A DNA stretch of 64,000 nt, taken from Planococcus sp. CPCC 101016 (GTDB lineage: Bacteria > Bacillota > Bacilli > Bacillales_A > Planococcaceae). The stretch spans positions 1,241,624 to 1,305,623 of the forward strand of contig NZ_VOHB01000002.1 in NCBI RefSeq assembly GCF_007859295.1, in the 5' to 3' direction. The position numbers and the translations under genes are program-made. Positions 16,158-24,469 of this stretch are shown here, in pieces (the stretch's first letter is position 1; the number at the start of each line of letters is the position of its first letter). Below the pieces are notes generated by a model. The model was not told the DNA's origin. It saw only the letters and a list, made by a program, of their open reading frames with translations, and searched no databases.

Positions 16158-18180
16158 GTTGCCTCCAGAAGAACGTGAACAGCAAAAGCTTCCACCAGAG
16201 GATGAATCCTACGTCTCAGAAGAAAAGCAGAAGGAAATTTTACAGAGATATGATCCTGAATCCAATACACGCGATTTAAGCGGAATCATCAAGCATGTGG
16301 TCTTTTTCGGATTACTGGCATTTTCCATATTCCAGCTTTATACAGCCATCTTTGGGCAATATACAGCCTATATTCAGCGGTCGGTTCACTTAGGATTTGC
16401 GCTGTCTTTAATCTATCTATTATTCCCTGCCAGAAAACGTAAAGGCAACCGGCTTAAGGTCGCCTGGTACGATTACATCCTAGCCTTGCTGTCAATTGGC
16501 GTAGCTGCCTATTGGCCGATCATGTACGACGATTTGGTATTCCGTCTCGGGCGGGTCACTGAATTAGATCTGATCGTCGGGGTGTTAGCGGTCCTGCTGA
16601 CTCTTGAAGCAACACGGCGGGCAGTAGGAATGCCGATTACAGTCATTGCCAGCTTATTTTTAGCATATGCCTTTTTCGGACCTTACTTCCCAGGATTCCT
16701 GCGCCACCGAGGACAGGATCTGGATTCGGTTATCCAGCTGATGTTTTATACCACCGATGGAATATTGGGGACACCGATCGGCGTATCGGCAACCTTTATC
16801 TTCACCTTCTTGTTATTCGGTTCCTTCCTGGTGAAAACAGGAGTCGGTCAGTATTTCAATGATTTAGCTGTATCACTAGCCGGTAATTTGACAGGTGGTC
16901 CGGCAAAAGTGGCGATTTTCTCCAGTGCCTTGCAAGGGACCATTTCTGGGAGCTCTGTTGCCAATGTTGTGACCTCGGGTTCTTATACAATCCCGATGAT
17001 GAAAAAACTCGGCTATAAAAAAGAATTTGCCGGCGGTGTAGAAGCAGCAGCTTCTACCGGCGGACAATTGATGCCGCCGATCATGGGGGCAGCAGCCTTC
17101 CTGATGGTGGAGTTTATCGGAGGAGTGACTTACTGGGAAATTGCTAAAGCGGCTGCAATACCGGCTCTTTTGTATTTCACAGGTGTTTGGATCATGACCC
17201 ATTTCGAAGCAAAGCGGATTGGCTTGAAGGGACTATCGCCGGAAGAAATGCCGGATCGCAAAGAAGTCCTGAAAAAGATCTACTTGTTATTGCCGATTGT
17301 TGCGATTATCTTCTTCCTGTTGATCGGAATTCCGACAATGCAGGCCGCACTTTACGGAATTTTACTGACGATTTTTGTCAGTGCTTTCAATAAAGAGACG
17401 CGTTTGAATTTCAAAGATATTATTTTGGCACTGGTTGATGGTGCCCGCACTGCACTGGCTGTTGCAGCAGCAACAGCGGCGGCTGGGATTATCGTCGGGG
17501 TAGTTGTTAAAACTGGACTCGGCTTGAGTCTGGCAAACGGATTGGTTTCCGCTTCAGGTGGGAATATCCTGTTAACATTGTTCTTCACGATGCTGGCAGC
17601 AATTGTCCTTGGTATGGGTTCACCGACAACTGCCAACTACGTCATTACGTCTACGATAGCAGCGCCTGCTATCATCACGTTGTTGATGATAGATGAACCG
17701 GTTGGAGCAGCGGTGCCACTTGTAGTTGCTTTATCTGCCCATTTGTTCGTCTTCTATTTCGGCATCATTGCCGATATTACACCGCCTGTTGCGCTGGCTG
17801 CTTTTGCGGCATCAGGCATTTCAGGCGGCGAGCCGATACGGACCGGGTTCACTGCCGCAAAACTGGCGATAGCGGCGTTCATCATTCCGTATATGTTCGT
17901 TTTGTCACCGGCTCTTCTGATGATCGACACGACCTGGCCTGAGCTGATTTGGGTATTGATTACTGCCCTTACCGGTATGATTGCTATCGGAGCAGGACTG
18001 ATCGGTTATTGGTACCGGAAGCTTAACTGGATCGAGCGCGTCCTGACATTTGCAACTGGGTTGGCCTTGATTTATCCAGAAGGCTTTTCTGATACGATTG
18101 GGGCGATTGCGTTTGTAATCCTCTTCGGGATCCAATGGTTGGCACGCGATAAAAAACCTGCTAAAACCGCAGAAGCATAA
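16147..18180 (+). CDS. TRAP transporter fused permease (DctQM, 4TM/12TM)
   Basis: A 677-residue membrane protein carrying both TRAP permease parts in one chain: a small DctQ-like N-terminal part (residues about 45-150) and the large DctM-like part. Conserved DctM segments include GTISGSSVANVVTSGSYTIPMMKKLGY, EAAASTGGQLMPPIMGAAAFLM and GMGSPTTANYVITSTIAAPAI. About 16-18 hydrophobic helices are visible. The ATG at 16147 has AAGGAG nine bases before it. It pairs with the TAXI receptor for ion-coupled uptake. A strong terminator follows. Confidence 0.93.
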   Translation: MSDKLPPEEREQQKLPPEDESYVSEEKQKEILQRYDPESNTRDLSGIIKHVVFFGLLAFSIFQLYTAIFGQYTAYIQRSVHLGFALSLIYLLFPARKRKGNRLKVAWYDYILALLSIGVAAYWPIMYDDLVFRLGRVTELDLIVGVLAVLLTLEATRRAVGMPITVIASLFLAYAFFGPYFPGFLRHRGQDLDSVIQLMFYTTDGILGTPIGVSATFIFTFLLFGSFLVKTGVGQYFNDLAVSLAGNLTGGPAKVAIFSSALQGTISGSSVANVVTSGSYTIPMMKKLGYKKEFAGGVEAAASTGGQLMPPIMGAAAFLMVEFIGGVTYWEIAKAAAIPALLYFTGVWIMTHFEAKRIGLKGLSPEEMPDRKEVLKKIYLLLPIVAIIFFLLIGIPTMQAALYGILLTIFVSAFNKETRLNFKDIILALVDGARTALAVAAATAAAGIIVGVVVKTGLGLSLANGLVSASGGNILLTLFFTMLAAIVLGMGSPTTANYVITSTIAAPAIITLLMIDEPVGAAVPLVVALSAHLFVFYFGIIADITPPVALAAFAASGISGGEPIRTGFTAAKLAIAAFIIPYMFVLSPALLMIDTTWPELIWVLITALTGMIAIGAGLIGYWYRKLNWIERVLTFATGLALIYPEGFSDTIGAIAFVILFGIQWLARDKKPAKTAEA

Positions 18181-18227
18181 AAACACAAAACCGGCCGGGC
18201 TGATGCCCGGCCGGTTTTGTGTTTTTT
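18181..18227 (+). terminator. Terminator of the TAXI-TRAP operon
   Basis: A perfect 20-bp stem with TGAT loop (AAACACAAAACC... inner GCCGGGC/GCCCGGC) followed by T residues. Confidence 0.9.
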
Positions 18228-18249
18228 AATTGCAAGTACCAGAAAAACG

Positions 18250-18420
18250 AAAAAAGCCATCACCCGAAGGCGATGACTTTCTCAAAGCAAACTTTGTTCC
18301 TAAAGCTTGCAGTGGGTTTGGCACCCAATGATTCCTACTGAGCTGAAACTTCTGCATGGTTGAAATCTTAGCAGGACTTCAGTGCTCTCATAAGAATGAT
18401 GGATGTCTAACTTCTTACTT
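18250..18420 (-). ncRNA. Candidate small RNA (about 170 nt) on the minus strand
   Basis: Nothing codes here, yet the minus strand has a near-consensus sigma-A promoter and, about 170 nt on, an intrinsic terminator: GTCATCGCC-TTCG-GGTGATGGC then six T (18277-18250). Between them, GCAC...GGTGC and TCCTGCT...AGTAGGA arms (with G-U pairs) can form a long interrupted stem around 18305-18395. Size and rod-like folding recall 6S RNA, but I cannot match it to a named family. The neighbours (TRAP operon, SOS polymerase) give no functional hint. Confidence 0.6.
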
Positions 18421-18425
18421 GTCTA

Positions 18426-18454
18426 ATCATATAGTGCCTTCAATGAAATGTAAA
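18426..18454 (-). promoter_or_regulatory. Sigma-A promoter of the candidate small RNA
   Basis: On the minus strand TTTACA (18454-18449), exactly 17 bp, TATGAT (18431-18426). Confidence 0.65.
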
Positions 18455-18562
18455 GTTGTTAGAAAATTTGACGAATCACAAGTGGAAGCCAATTTGTTTT
18501 TACGAGGAGATTGTATTGTTGTCTATAGTAACATGTCAGCAATTCAGTGAAGTTGCTTTCAT

Positions 18563-18616
18563 AAAGCCACCTCCAAAGGTGTTCAGCTCTGCTGAATGGA
18601 GGTGGCTATTTTTTAT
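18563..18616 (+). terminator. Strong hairpin upstream of the SOS polymerase
   Basis: An 11-bp stem AGCCACCTCCA / TGGAGGTGGCT with an inner TTCAG/CTGAA stem, then ATTTTTTA on the plus strand. No plus-strand gene is recognised between 18228 and this point, so it either insulates the SOS promoter or ends an unseen transcript. Confidence 0.7.
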
Positions 18617-18630
18617 TTTCTTAAAAAGGA

Positions 18631-18674
18631 TTGCCGCTGCTGCATTCGTGGTATAGAATAAGAACATACGTTCC
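18631..18674 (+). promoter_or_regulatory. SOS promoter with LexA box
   Basis: TTGCCG (18631-18636), 17 bp, TAGAAT (18654-18659). At the expected start sits AGAACATACGTTCC (18661-18674), with the perfect GAAC-N4-GTTC core of the Gram-positive LexA (DinR) box CGAACN4GTTCG. Confidence 0.82.
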
Positions 18675-18694
18675 CTTTTCGAGAGGTGGTAATG

Positions 18695-19954
18695 ATGAGA
18701 GTACCTGAATTGCCAGAACGTTATATATTCTGTATCGATATGCGTGGTTTTTACGCCAGTGTTTCAGCGGTGGAGCTGGGGTTGGATCCATTGGAAGCTT
18801 GCTTGGCGGTTGTTGGAAACCAGGAGCGAAAAGGCAGCGTCGTCTTAGCAGCGTCACCGATGATGAAAAAGCGGTTTGGTGTAAAAACCGGCACGCGGCT
18901 TTTTGAAATTCCCAATCATCAGGACATTTTGCTGATCGAGCCGAAAATGAAGCTGTATTTGCAGAAGTCCATGGCTATTACTGAATTGCTGGGAACTTAT
19001 GTGCCGAAAGAGTCGATTCATATCTACAGTGTGGATGAGAGTTTTATCGAGCTTACAGGCACCGAAAAACTATGGGGGGCTCCTGAAGAAACCATGCGCC
19101 GCATTCAACAGGAGCTGCTGGATTGCTTTAAATTGCCTTCTTCCGTAGGGGGAGGGCCGAATATGCTGATGGCGAAGCTGGCTCTGGATCTAGAAGCAAA
19201 AGAAACAGGATTTGCGTATTGGACTTATGGAGATGTGGCAAAGAAACTATGGCCTGTGAAGCCCTTAAGCAGAATGTGGGGCATCGGATCCCGGACAGAA
19301 AAGACTTTGAACAGCATGGGCATTTATTCTGTTGGGGATTTGGCATGTGCAGATATCTCCATTCTGGAAAACCAATTTGGCATTTTGGGCAATCAACTGC
19401 ATCAGCATGCCAATGGCATCGATCTGTCGGATATGGGATCTCCTTTGATCGAGGGACAGGTCAGCTACGGCAAAGGCCAAATTTTGTACCGTGATTACAT
19501 AGAAGAAAAAGACATCATGACGATTATTTTGGAGATGTGTGAAGACGTGGCGATGCGAACACGTCAAGCCCGCCGAGCGGGTCGGACTATCCACTTGAGC
19601 ATCGTCTATAGCAAGACAGCTTTCGGAGGCGGCTTTTCCCGCTCGCGATCCATTGACGAAGCAACCAATGACACGCTAAAGATGTACCAGGTGTGCCTGA
19701 GCATTTTCCGCGAGCATTTTCAGCACAAACCCGTTCGGCAGATTTCGCTTGCCATCAGCAACCTGGAAGAGGAATCATCGATGCAGCTAAGCCTCTTTGA
19801 TGAAAGGAAATTTGAAAATAGAAAACTGGGGGAGGCGATGGACACTATCCGGAAAAGATATGGCTACTCGGCAATTTACCGGGGCATTTCCGGAACGCAA
19901 GCCGGCACTGCCATAGCACGGACAAAGTTGATCGGCGGACACAATAAAGAATAA
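18695..19954 (+). CDS. Y-family (UvrX/DinB-like) DNA polymerase
   Basis: Translesion polymerase copying damaged DNA with low fidelity. The catalytic acids are Asp15 (FCIDMRGFYASV) and Asp114-Glu115 (YSVDESFIEL). The helix-hairpin-helix region GIGSRTEKTLNSMGIYSVGDLA follows, then the little-finger domain. The 419 residues resemble B. subtilis UvrX/YqjW more than DinB. ATG 18695 is chosen for its spacing from GAGGTGG; ATG 18692 is also possible. LexA control is indicated by the operator. The YolD-like gene 12 bp downstream is the usual partner. Confidence 0.92.
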   Translation: MRVPELPERYIFCIDMRGFYASVSAVELGLDPLEACLAVVGNQERKGSVVLAASPMMKKRFGVKTGTRLFEIPNHQDILLIEPKMKLYLQKSMAITELLGTYVPKESIHIYSVDESFIELTGTEKLWGAPEETMRRIQQELLDCFKLPSSVGGGPNMLMAKLALDLEAKETGFAYWTYGDVAKKLWPVKPLSRMWGIGSRTEKTLNSMGIYSVGDLACADISILENQFGILGNQLHQHANGIDLSDMGSPLIEGQVSYGKGQILYRDYIEEKDIMTIILEMCEDVAMRTRQARRAGRTIHLSIVYSKTAFGGGFSRSRSIDEATNDTLKMYQVCLSIFREHFQHKPVRQISLAISNLEEESSMQLSLFDERKFENRKLGEAMDTIRKRYGYSAIYRGISGTQAGTAIARTKLIGGHNKE

Positions 19955-19966
19955 GGGGTGGGTCCA

Positions 19967-20329
19967 ATGAAACGCAATAAATATTTAAAGACAGTAGGCG
20001 ACATCAAAGACCGTGGACGGATCAAGTGGACAGCCTTAATGCTGCCAGAGCACGTCGAAATGATCCGGGAGTGGTACGAAAAAGACGAACAAGTACCAAA
20101 GCCGGACCTGAACGAATTTGACCTGCAGCTGATCCAGGAAGAAATGGAAATTGCATTGAAGCGCCAATGTGAAGTTATTATCCAAAGTTGGAAAGCTGGG
20201 GTGATTTATGAACACAGAGGGATCATCGAAGGCATGGATGCCAGGAACCGGATGCTCATCTATGGAAATTTTGCAGAAAAGCACAGGCTGCCGATAGATG
20301 AAGTGGTATCGATTATAACGGTTGATTGA
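19967..20329 (+). CDS. YolD-like protein
   Basis: A 120-residue protein of the YolD family, small partners nearly always encoded beside UvrX-type polymerases. Typical segments are RGRIKWTALMLPEHVEMIREWYE near the N-terminus and YEHRGIIEGMDARNRMLIYGN, an SH3-like strand set. The ATG at 19967 follows AAGGGGTGG; a GTG nine bases earlier is less likely. It is probably SOS-induced with the polymerase. The role of YolD is thought to be to modulate the polymerase. Confidence 0.88.
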   Translation: MKRNKYLKTVGDIKDRGRIKWTALMLPEHVEMIREWYEKDEQVPKPDLNEFDLQLIQEEMEIALKRQCEVIIQSWKAGVIYEHRGIIEGMDARNRMLIYGNFAEKHRLPIDEVVSIITVD

Positions 20330-20378
20330 AAAATAGAAAGCAGATTACAAGAGAATTTTTTAAAAAAGGGATGATTAA

Positions 20379-20489
20379 ATGAAGCAGCTAAATTCATATT
20401 TCTTTGGTGAAGAGAGTATAAGCTTTCAAGATGGATTTTATTTCTACGGCACTATTCTACTGAGTACACTAGTATTGTTTCTACTATAA
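20379..20489 (+). CDS. Possible 36-residue single-pass membrane peptide
   Basis: A short frame after yolD with AAAAAAGGG eight bases before its ATG. It encodes a peptide whose C-terminal half (YFYGTILLSTLVLFLL) is one hydrophobic helix. It lies before a clear terminator (20548-20584), so it would be the last cistron of the SOS operon. SOS-linked membrane peptides exist in other bacteria, but I cannot match this one. Could be chance. Confidence 0.35.
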   Translation: MKQLNSYFFGEESISFQDGFYFYGTILLSTLVLFLL

Positions 20490-20547
20490 TGCTGCATTTG
20501 CCGTTTTTTGGCTCGCTATCCACTGTTGGATAATAAATATACGTACT

Positions 20548-20584
20548 AAAAAACCACGTAACCTTATTGGCTACGTGGTTTTTT
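20548..20584 (+). terminator. Terminator after yolD
   Basis: AAACCACGTA / TACGTGGTTTTTT stem-loop, also usable on the minus strand. Confidence 0.8.
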
Positions 20585-20599
20585 CAGGCTATCGAGAAA

Positions 20600-20715
20600 C
20601 TTTAGAAAACCGTGTTTTCCGAAGCGCCCGCTCGCTTTCCGTGGGCTCGCGTCTAAGCCTCCTCAGTCGCTACGCTCCTTGCGGGGTCTCGGCCGTCTCG
20701 CTAGTCCACAGGAGT
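20600..20715. repeat. GC-rich intergenic repeat with inverted symmetry
   Basis: Contrasts sharply with the AT-rich surroundings. Contains CGCTTTCCGTGGGCTCGCG, then CTCCTCAGTCGCTACGCTCC, GCGGGGTCTCGG and a closing CCACAGGAGTCGAGC, a pattern I recognise as a dispersed intergenic element of Bacillaceae and Planococcaceae. Outer CCGTGGGC.../...GTCCACAGG parts are roughly complementary. No coding capacity. Confidence 0.55.
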
Positions 20716-20821
20716 CGAGCAGACACTTCTCCAAACACTAGAATCGCTCATGTGTTTTTTATGAGGTGAAAATGTCCATTCTCATAACTAATCGAAAGTT
20801 ATCAACTTATTTAAAACAATG

Positions 20822-20860
20822 AAAAATCCACACAGCCTCGTAGGCTGTGTGGATTTTTTA
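20822..20860 (-). terminator. Original terminator of tRNA-Val, now 9 kb from the gene
   Basis: A perfect 16-bp stem (20822-20837 / 20843-20858), T-rich on both strands. On the minus strand it lies directly behind the leftover tRNA 3' end at 20870-20921, so it was most likely the terminator of the tRNA before integration. Confidence 0.8.
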
Positions 20861-20869
20861 CATTACGCT

Positions 20870-20921
20870 ATATGATTCCTACTGGGCTCGAACCAGCGAC
20901 CTCTACCCTGTCAAGGTAGCG
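20870..20921. repeat. Attachment site copy, 3' end of tRNA-Val (left end of island)
   Basis: 52 bases identical to 30021-30072, covering the tRNA-Val 3' half from the anticodon stem to just beyond the discriminator base. After 20921 the sequence departs from the tRNA, so this copy is a non-functional remnant. Confidence 0.93.
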
Positions 20922-20945
20922 GCTACTTCACGATAGTCCTTCAGA

Positions 20946-20974
20946 AGTCCACCGTTAGTCCAAACCGTTAGTCT
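20946..20974. repeat. Candidate integrase arm sites, left end
   Basis: AGTCCACCGTT-AGTCCAAACCGTT-AGTC direct repeats 25 bp inside the left attachment site. They resemble the AGTCCACGG repeats near the right end. Confidence 0.5.
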
Positions 20975-21126
20975 CATGCAGTTATAAGCAACGGTCCTTT
21001 TCAATTAATTAAAATTATAACGTATAGCACCGTAACCCTGCAATGTAAAAAGGTGATAATCTGTATCTGCACTATTAAGAACGAGAAATCAGTAGGGGCA
21101 ATTGCAAAATTTAAATAGAAAGAGTT

Positions 21127-21456
21127 TCAATATCTTGTAAGGATGTAAACCGCTTGTATACCTTTAAACTCTCTAAAAATTATTGGGGTTCCCTTATAAC
21201 GGTACTCCAATAATTCATTTATGGCTTTATTAACTGTGGTTTTAGATAAGCCAGATCTTTTTGCAATTTCCCTTTGAGAAGCAGAGATAATTCCTTCTTT
21301 TTCTGCAAATGAACATAAACAAAGTAGCACCATTAAATTTGTAGGTTTCAGTTCTGCTGCTATTCTCTCGGAAAAAAATGAACTACTAATATTCAAGTAG
21401 CAATTCCTTTTTGTTTCTTTAGAATTAAATGATTCGATAAATATTGTATTAAACAT
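21127..21456 (-). CDS. Winged helix-turn-helix DNA-binding protein of the island
   Basis: A 109-residue protein. Residues about 58-95 (SASQREIAKRSGLSKTTVNKAINELLEY) form a clear helix-turn-helix with recognition helix, of the kind seen in replication or regulatory proteins of small elements. AAAGGAGAGG lies before the ATG. It is the leftmost island gene, about 150 bp downstream of the sigma-like gene and on the same strand, so the two may be transcribed together. Likely role: control of the island. Target unknown. Confidence 0.7.
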   Translation of the reverse strand: MFNTIFIESFNSKETKRNCYLNISSSFFSERIAAELKPTNLMVLLCLCSFAEKEGIISASQREIAKRSGLSKTTVNKAINELLEYRYKGTPIIFREFKGIQAVYILTRY

Positions 21457-21605
21457 ATTGCCTCTCCTTTAGCATTTTATTTTAGGGAATATGGCCTTTC
21501 ATATTAATAACGTGGTAACTCGTAAAAACAGACATTGTAACAAGAACTTTAGAAAAAAATTTAAGTTTTTATATCTAGTAGTCGTTCAGTGCAATGGTTT
21601 AAATT

Positions 21606-22295
21606 TTAACGTATATTAAAATTACTCCATTTGTCTTGGATTTTCTCTATAACCCGTTTAGCCTGTTGGCGATATTTTAGGCTTAGTTCCTCACAAACAT
21701 CATCAAGGGTCGTCTTGCAGTCTCTAATCAACAACTTAGCTACTTTTCTTTCTGATTCATTAAGATTCTGTTCAATCCATATATTTATAATAGCCTCAGA
21801 TTCAACGCGATATTTTTCTGCTACTAATTCATCCTTATTTTGAAAATCTCCATTCATAGAAGTTGCCTTATGAAAATGGGTCCGGCTATTTATCCGCTTC
21901 TTTGTCAATCCTTCTACACGCAATAAATCTTTACATGATTGTATTAATCCATGGTTTAAATGTTCAAATAAATAATAATTAGAATCCCAAGAATAATTTT
22001 CAATAATAATCCATGCCCTTTCATATAGAACCGATTGAAAGTCATTTAGAGTAAGGCGACTATTTTTCCTCCAGGCGTTATAAAAAGTATTTCCGATCCT
22101 GTTAATCATGCTTACTACAGTTACATGTTCGAGAATATGATTCAAGGCTAGTTCGTTATTTTCCAATCTTTTATATGCGTATTTCTTCCAAACGTTTTCT
22201 AAGTTAATAATGGCGTTTTTCTTTTTATAATTTTCAATTCTCTCTTTTTTAGATTCCTGCTGTATTTGTTGCTTACTTTTCTTCACTGTAATCAT
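21606..22295 (-). CDS. Sigma-70-like DNA-binding protein of the island
   Basis: A 229-residue protein. Residues about 84-130 (LTLNDFQSVLYERAWIIIENYSW...LNHGLIQSCKDLLR) resemble sigma region 2. The C-terminus (LNESERKVAKLLI...LDDVCEELSLKYRQQAKRVIEKI) resembles a region-4 helix-turn-helix. The N-terminal 30 residues are Lys/Gln-rich. GGAGAATAAGA precedes the ATG. It could be an alternative sigma factor serving island promoters, or a sigma-derived regulator. The resemblance is by eye and weak in region 2. Confidence 0.55.
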   Translation of the reverse strand: MITVKKSKQQIQQESKKERIENYKKKNAIINLENVWKKYAYKRLENNELALNHILEHVTVVSMINRIGNTFYNAWRKNSRLTLNDFQSVLYERAWIIIENYSWDSNYYLFEHLNHGLIQSCKDLLRVEGLTKKRINSRTHFHKATSMNGDFQNKDELVAEKYRVESEAIINIWIEQNLNESERKVAKLLIRDCKTTLDDVCEELSLKYRQQAKRVIEKIQDKWSNFNIR

Positions 22296-22852
22296 TCTTA
22301 TTCTCCTCTAAATTTTCATGTTATTAGTGTTACAAAACTATGGAAACTGTCGTATTAAAGTACGTCTTATAAGACAGGAATCATTCCCTAGCTAGCATCA
22401 CTCACATTAATAACGAGATAAGATTAGAAAACAGACCGATTAAAAGTAGAAAAGAAAAAGAAAGAAATAAAGCATATATTTTTGGTGGAAATTGTTCTTG
22501 TAAGATCAATAAAGGTTTCTTCTATAGCAATTTATATAAAAGAAGGAATTTAATATATTAAAGGCGGAAACATAAAGGATTTATGTACGGGAAGTAAGCG
22601 ATATTAAAAAATTGCACAAAAAAAAGCATTACATTTGAGGGGAATTTGGCCTCATATGTCATGCATGAAAAGAAAATTTACAATAAAAAAGTGATTGTAT
22701 ATGTGTTGATTTAGTTAGAAGATGTCATACACTGACATGCTGATGATACATAATTAAAGAGTCTTCATATCGAGAATACGACGATTAAACTAAATAATAG
22801 TAACGTTTGATTTTGGAATAGATTTAAAGGTTTAATAAACAATATATTCTTA
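22296..22852. other. AT-rich gene-free stretch
   Basis: No supported gene. It holds a perfect 12-bp palindrome GTCTTATAAGAC (22364-22375). The element GGGAATTTGGCC near 22639 and the decamer ATTAATAACG at 22416-22425 both recur upstream of the winged-helix gene (near 21485-21512). Probably regulatory DNA for the sigma-like gene and the methyltransferase. Confidence 0.5.
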
Positions 22853-22890
22853 TTGACGACAACTTAGGATTAACTTATGATTAACATAAG
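22853..22890 (+). promoter_or_regulatory. Methyltransferase promoter with operator over the -10 box
   Basis: TTGACG (22853-22858), 17 bp, TATGAT (22876-22881). The perfect palindrome CTTATG-ATTAA-CATAAG (22874-22890) covers the -10 box, so a repressor bound there would block transcription. Confidence 0.7.
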
Positions 22891-22924
22891 CAATACATAA
22901 GATATAAGAAAAGAGGGATATTCG

Positions 22925-24469
22925 TTGGAAGAAAAAAATCTATACAGTTCTTATTATACAAAATCTGAATTTATAACTGACTACATGATTAAGCAGTTAG
23001 ATTTTGATGAAGCCCATTCTATTTTAGAACCTTCTGCTGGTGACGGGGTGTTTATAGATGCGTTATTAGCCAAACATCCTCAAGTGGACATCACTGCTTA
23101 CGATTTAAATCCTCAAGCAATACAAATATTAGAAGATAAATATAAGGATTTTTCAAATGTTAAAACTGTAGAAGGCGATACACTTTTAGATTCGGAACTT
23201 GATATTAAAGTAATGATGAACGGGGATTACGATAGAATCATTGGCAATCCTCCTTATGGTGCTTGGCAAGATTATGAAAAACGTGCAAATTTAAAAAATC
23301 TATATCCTGGTTTTTATGTAAAAGAAACCTATGCTTTATTTCTATTGCGTTGTATTTCTTTATTGAAAGAGAATGGAAAATTAAGCTTTATTATCCCGGA
23401 TACCTTTATGAATCTACATATGCACAATAAGCTAAGAGAATATATACTACTCAATACAAAAATTCTTGAAATTTTAATGATTCCTTCAAAATTCTTCCCA
23501 GGAGTAAATTTTGGTTATTCAAATCTAACTATTATTACCGTAGAAAAATCTTCAAAAAATAAAGCACTTTCAAATACTATTAGAATTATAAACGGATTAA
23601 AAAAAGTCGCGAATATAGAAGATATAACAAACAGTACAAATCTTGAAAAATATAACGTAATTGACATACCTCAAAAAGAAGTTTTTGAATCAATTGATAT
23701 GGCCTTTTTGATAAAAGCTGGTAGTGAAATTAGAGGATTAATAAATGGTTCTACTTTAACTTTAGGTGATCTGGCTGATTGTGTTACAGGTCTCTACACC
23801 GGTAATAATAAAGCATATTTTAAAGCATTGAACACTAAAGTAAGAAACCCTACAAAATGCGAAATAGTGGATGAAAATCTTGTGGAGTATGATTATTTAA
23901 GACACAATAACCTACTTGATGGAATTGAGGGAGATAAACATTTTATTCCTGTTACAAAAGGAAATGCAGAAATGTATCAAAGAAAAAACGAATGGTTTAT
24001 TGATTGGGGAAAAGAAGCTATAAATCATTATAGAACTGATAAAAAAGCAAGATTACAAAATGCCAAATACTACTTTAAAAAAGGTATTGCAGTACCGATG
24101 GTTAAATCTAGCAAAATTAAAGCTAACTTAATAAACAATCAAGTGTTCGATCAATCAGTAGTAGGTATATTTCCGAAAGAAGAAAAATACATTTATTTTC
24201 TGCTAGCCCTTCTTAATTCTGAAATAGTCAATACTATTATTCAAACGATCAACCATACGGCAAACAACTCTGCAAATTACCTAAAAAAAATTCCTGTAGT
24301 ATTACCTAATAATGAAAATGATATTGAACGTGTCAACTCACTTGTTGAAGATATGTTTCGTCATATTGAACGAACAAATACCATCGATTTAGAAATTCAA
24401 AAAGAACTTGATAATTTTTTTAATGCCTTATATCACTCAGAAAAATTACCAACTCAGGTACTGATCTAG
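22925..24469 (+). CDS. Type II N6-adenine-type DNA methyltransferase
   Basis: A 514-residue gamma-class (M.TaqI/Eco57I-like) methyltransferase. The AdoMet motif I ILEPSAGDGVF covers residues 34-43, and catalytic NPPYG is at 108-112 (IIGNPPYGAW), the form for exocyclic amino methylation, usually N6-adenine. The C-terminal half (from about 250) is a target-recognition region with the TaqI-like ending NHTANNSANYLKKIPVVLP. It starts at TTG, seven bases behind AAGAGGG. Its 3' end overlaps the convergent nuclease by 24 bp. It would protect host DNA from that nuclease. Recognition sequence unknown. Confidence 0.9.
   Translation: MEEKNLYSSYYTKSEFITDYMIKQLDFDEAHSILEPSAGDGVFIDALLAKHPQVDITAYDLNPQAIQILEDKYKDFSNVKTVEGDTLLDSELDIKVMMNGDYDRIIGNPPYGAWQDYEKRANLKNLYPGFYVKETYALFLLRCISLLKENGKLSFIIPDTFMNLHMHNKLREYILLNTKILEILMIPSKFFPGVNFGYSNLTIITVEKSSKNKALSNTIRIINGLKKVANIEDITNSTNLEKYNVIDIPQKEVFESIDMAFLIKAGSEIRGLINGSTLTLGDLADCVTGLYTGNNKAYFKALNTKVRNPTKCEIVDENLVEYDYLRHNNLLDGIEGDKHFIPVTKGNAEMYQRKNEWFIDWGKEAINHYRTDKKARLQNAKYYFKKGIAVPMVKSSKIKANLINNQVFDQSVVGIFPKEEKYIYFLLALLNSEIVNTIIQTINHTANNSANYLKKIPVVLPNNENDIERVNSLVEDMFRHIERTNTIDLEIQKELDNFFNALYHSEKLPTQVLI

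Larger units (their letters stand above)
20490..20821. other. Gene-free stretch between the SOS operon and the island
   Basis: Holds the terminator at 20548-20584 and the GC-rich palindromic repeat at about 20600-20715. Beyond these the sequence is AT-rich, with no supported frame. The 64-codon frame at 20575 crosses the terminator and repeat and is not credible. Confidence 0.6.

Noticed and set aside
18356..18550. 64-codon plus-strand frame opposite the candidate small RNA
   Set aside because: No ribosome binding site; the minus strand carries the promoter and terminator signals.
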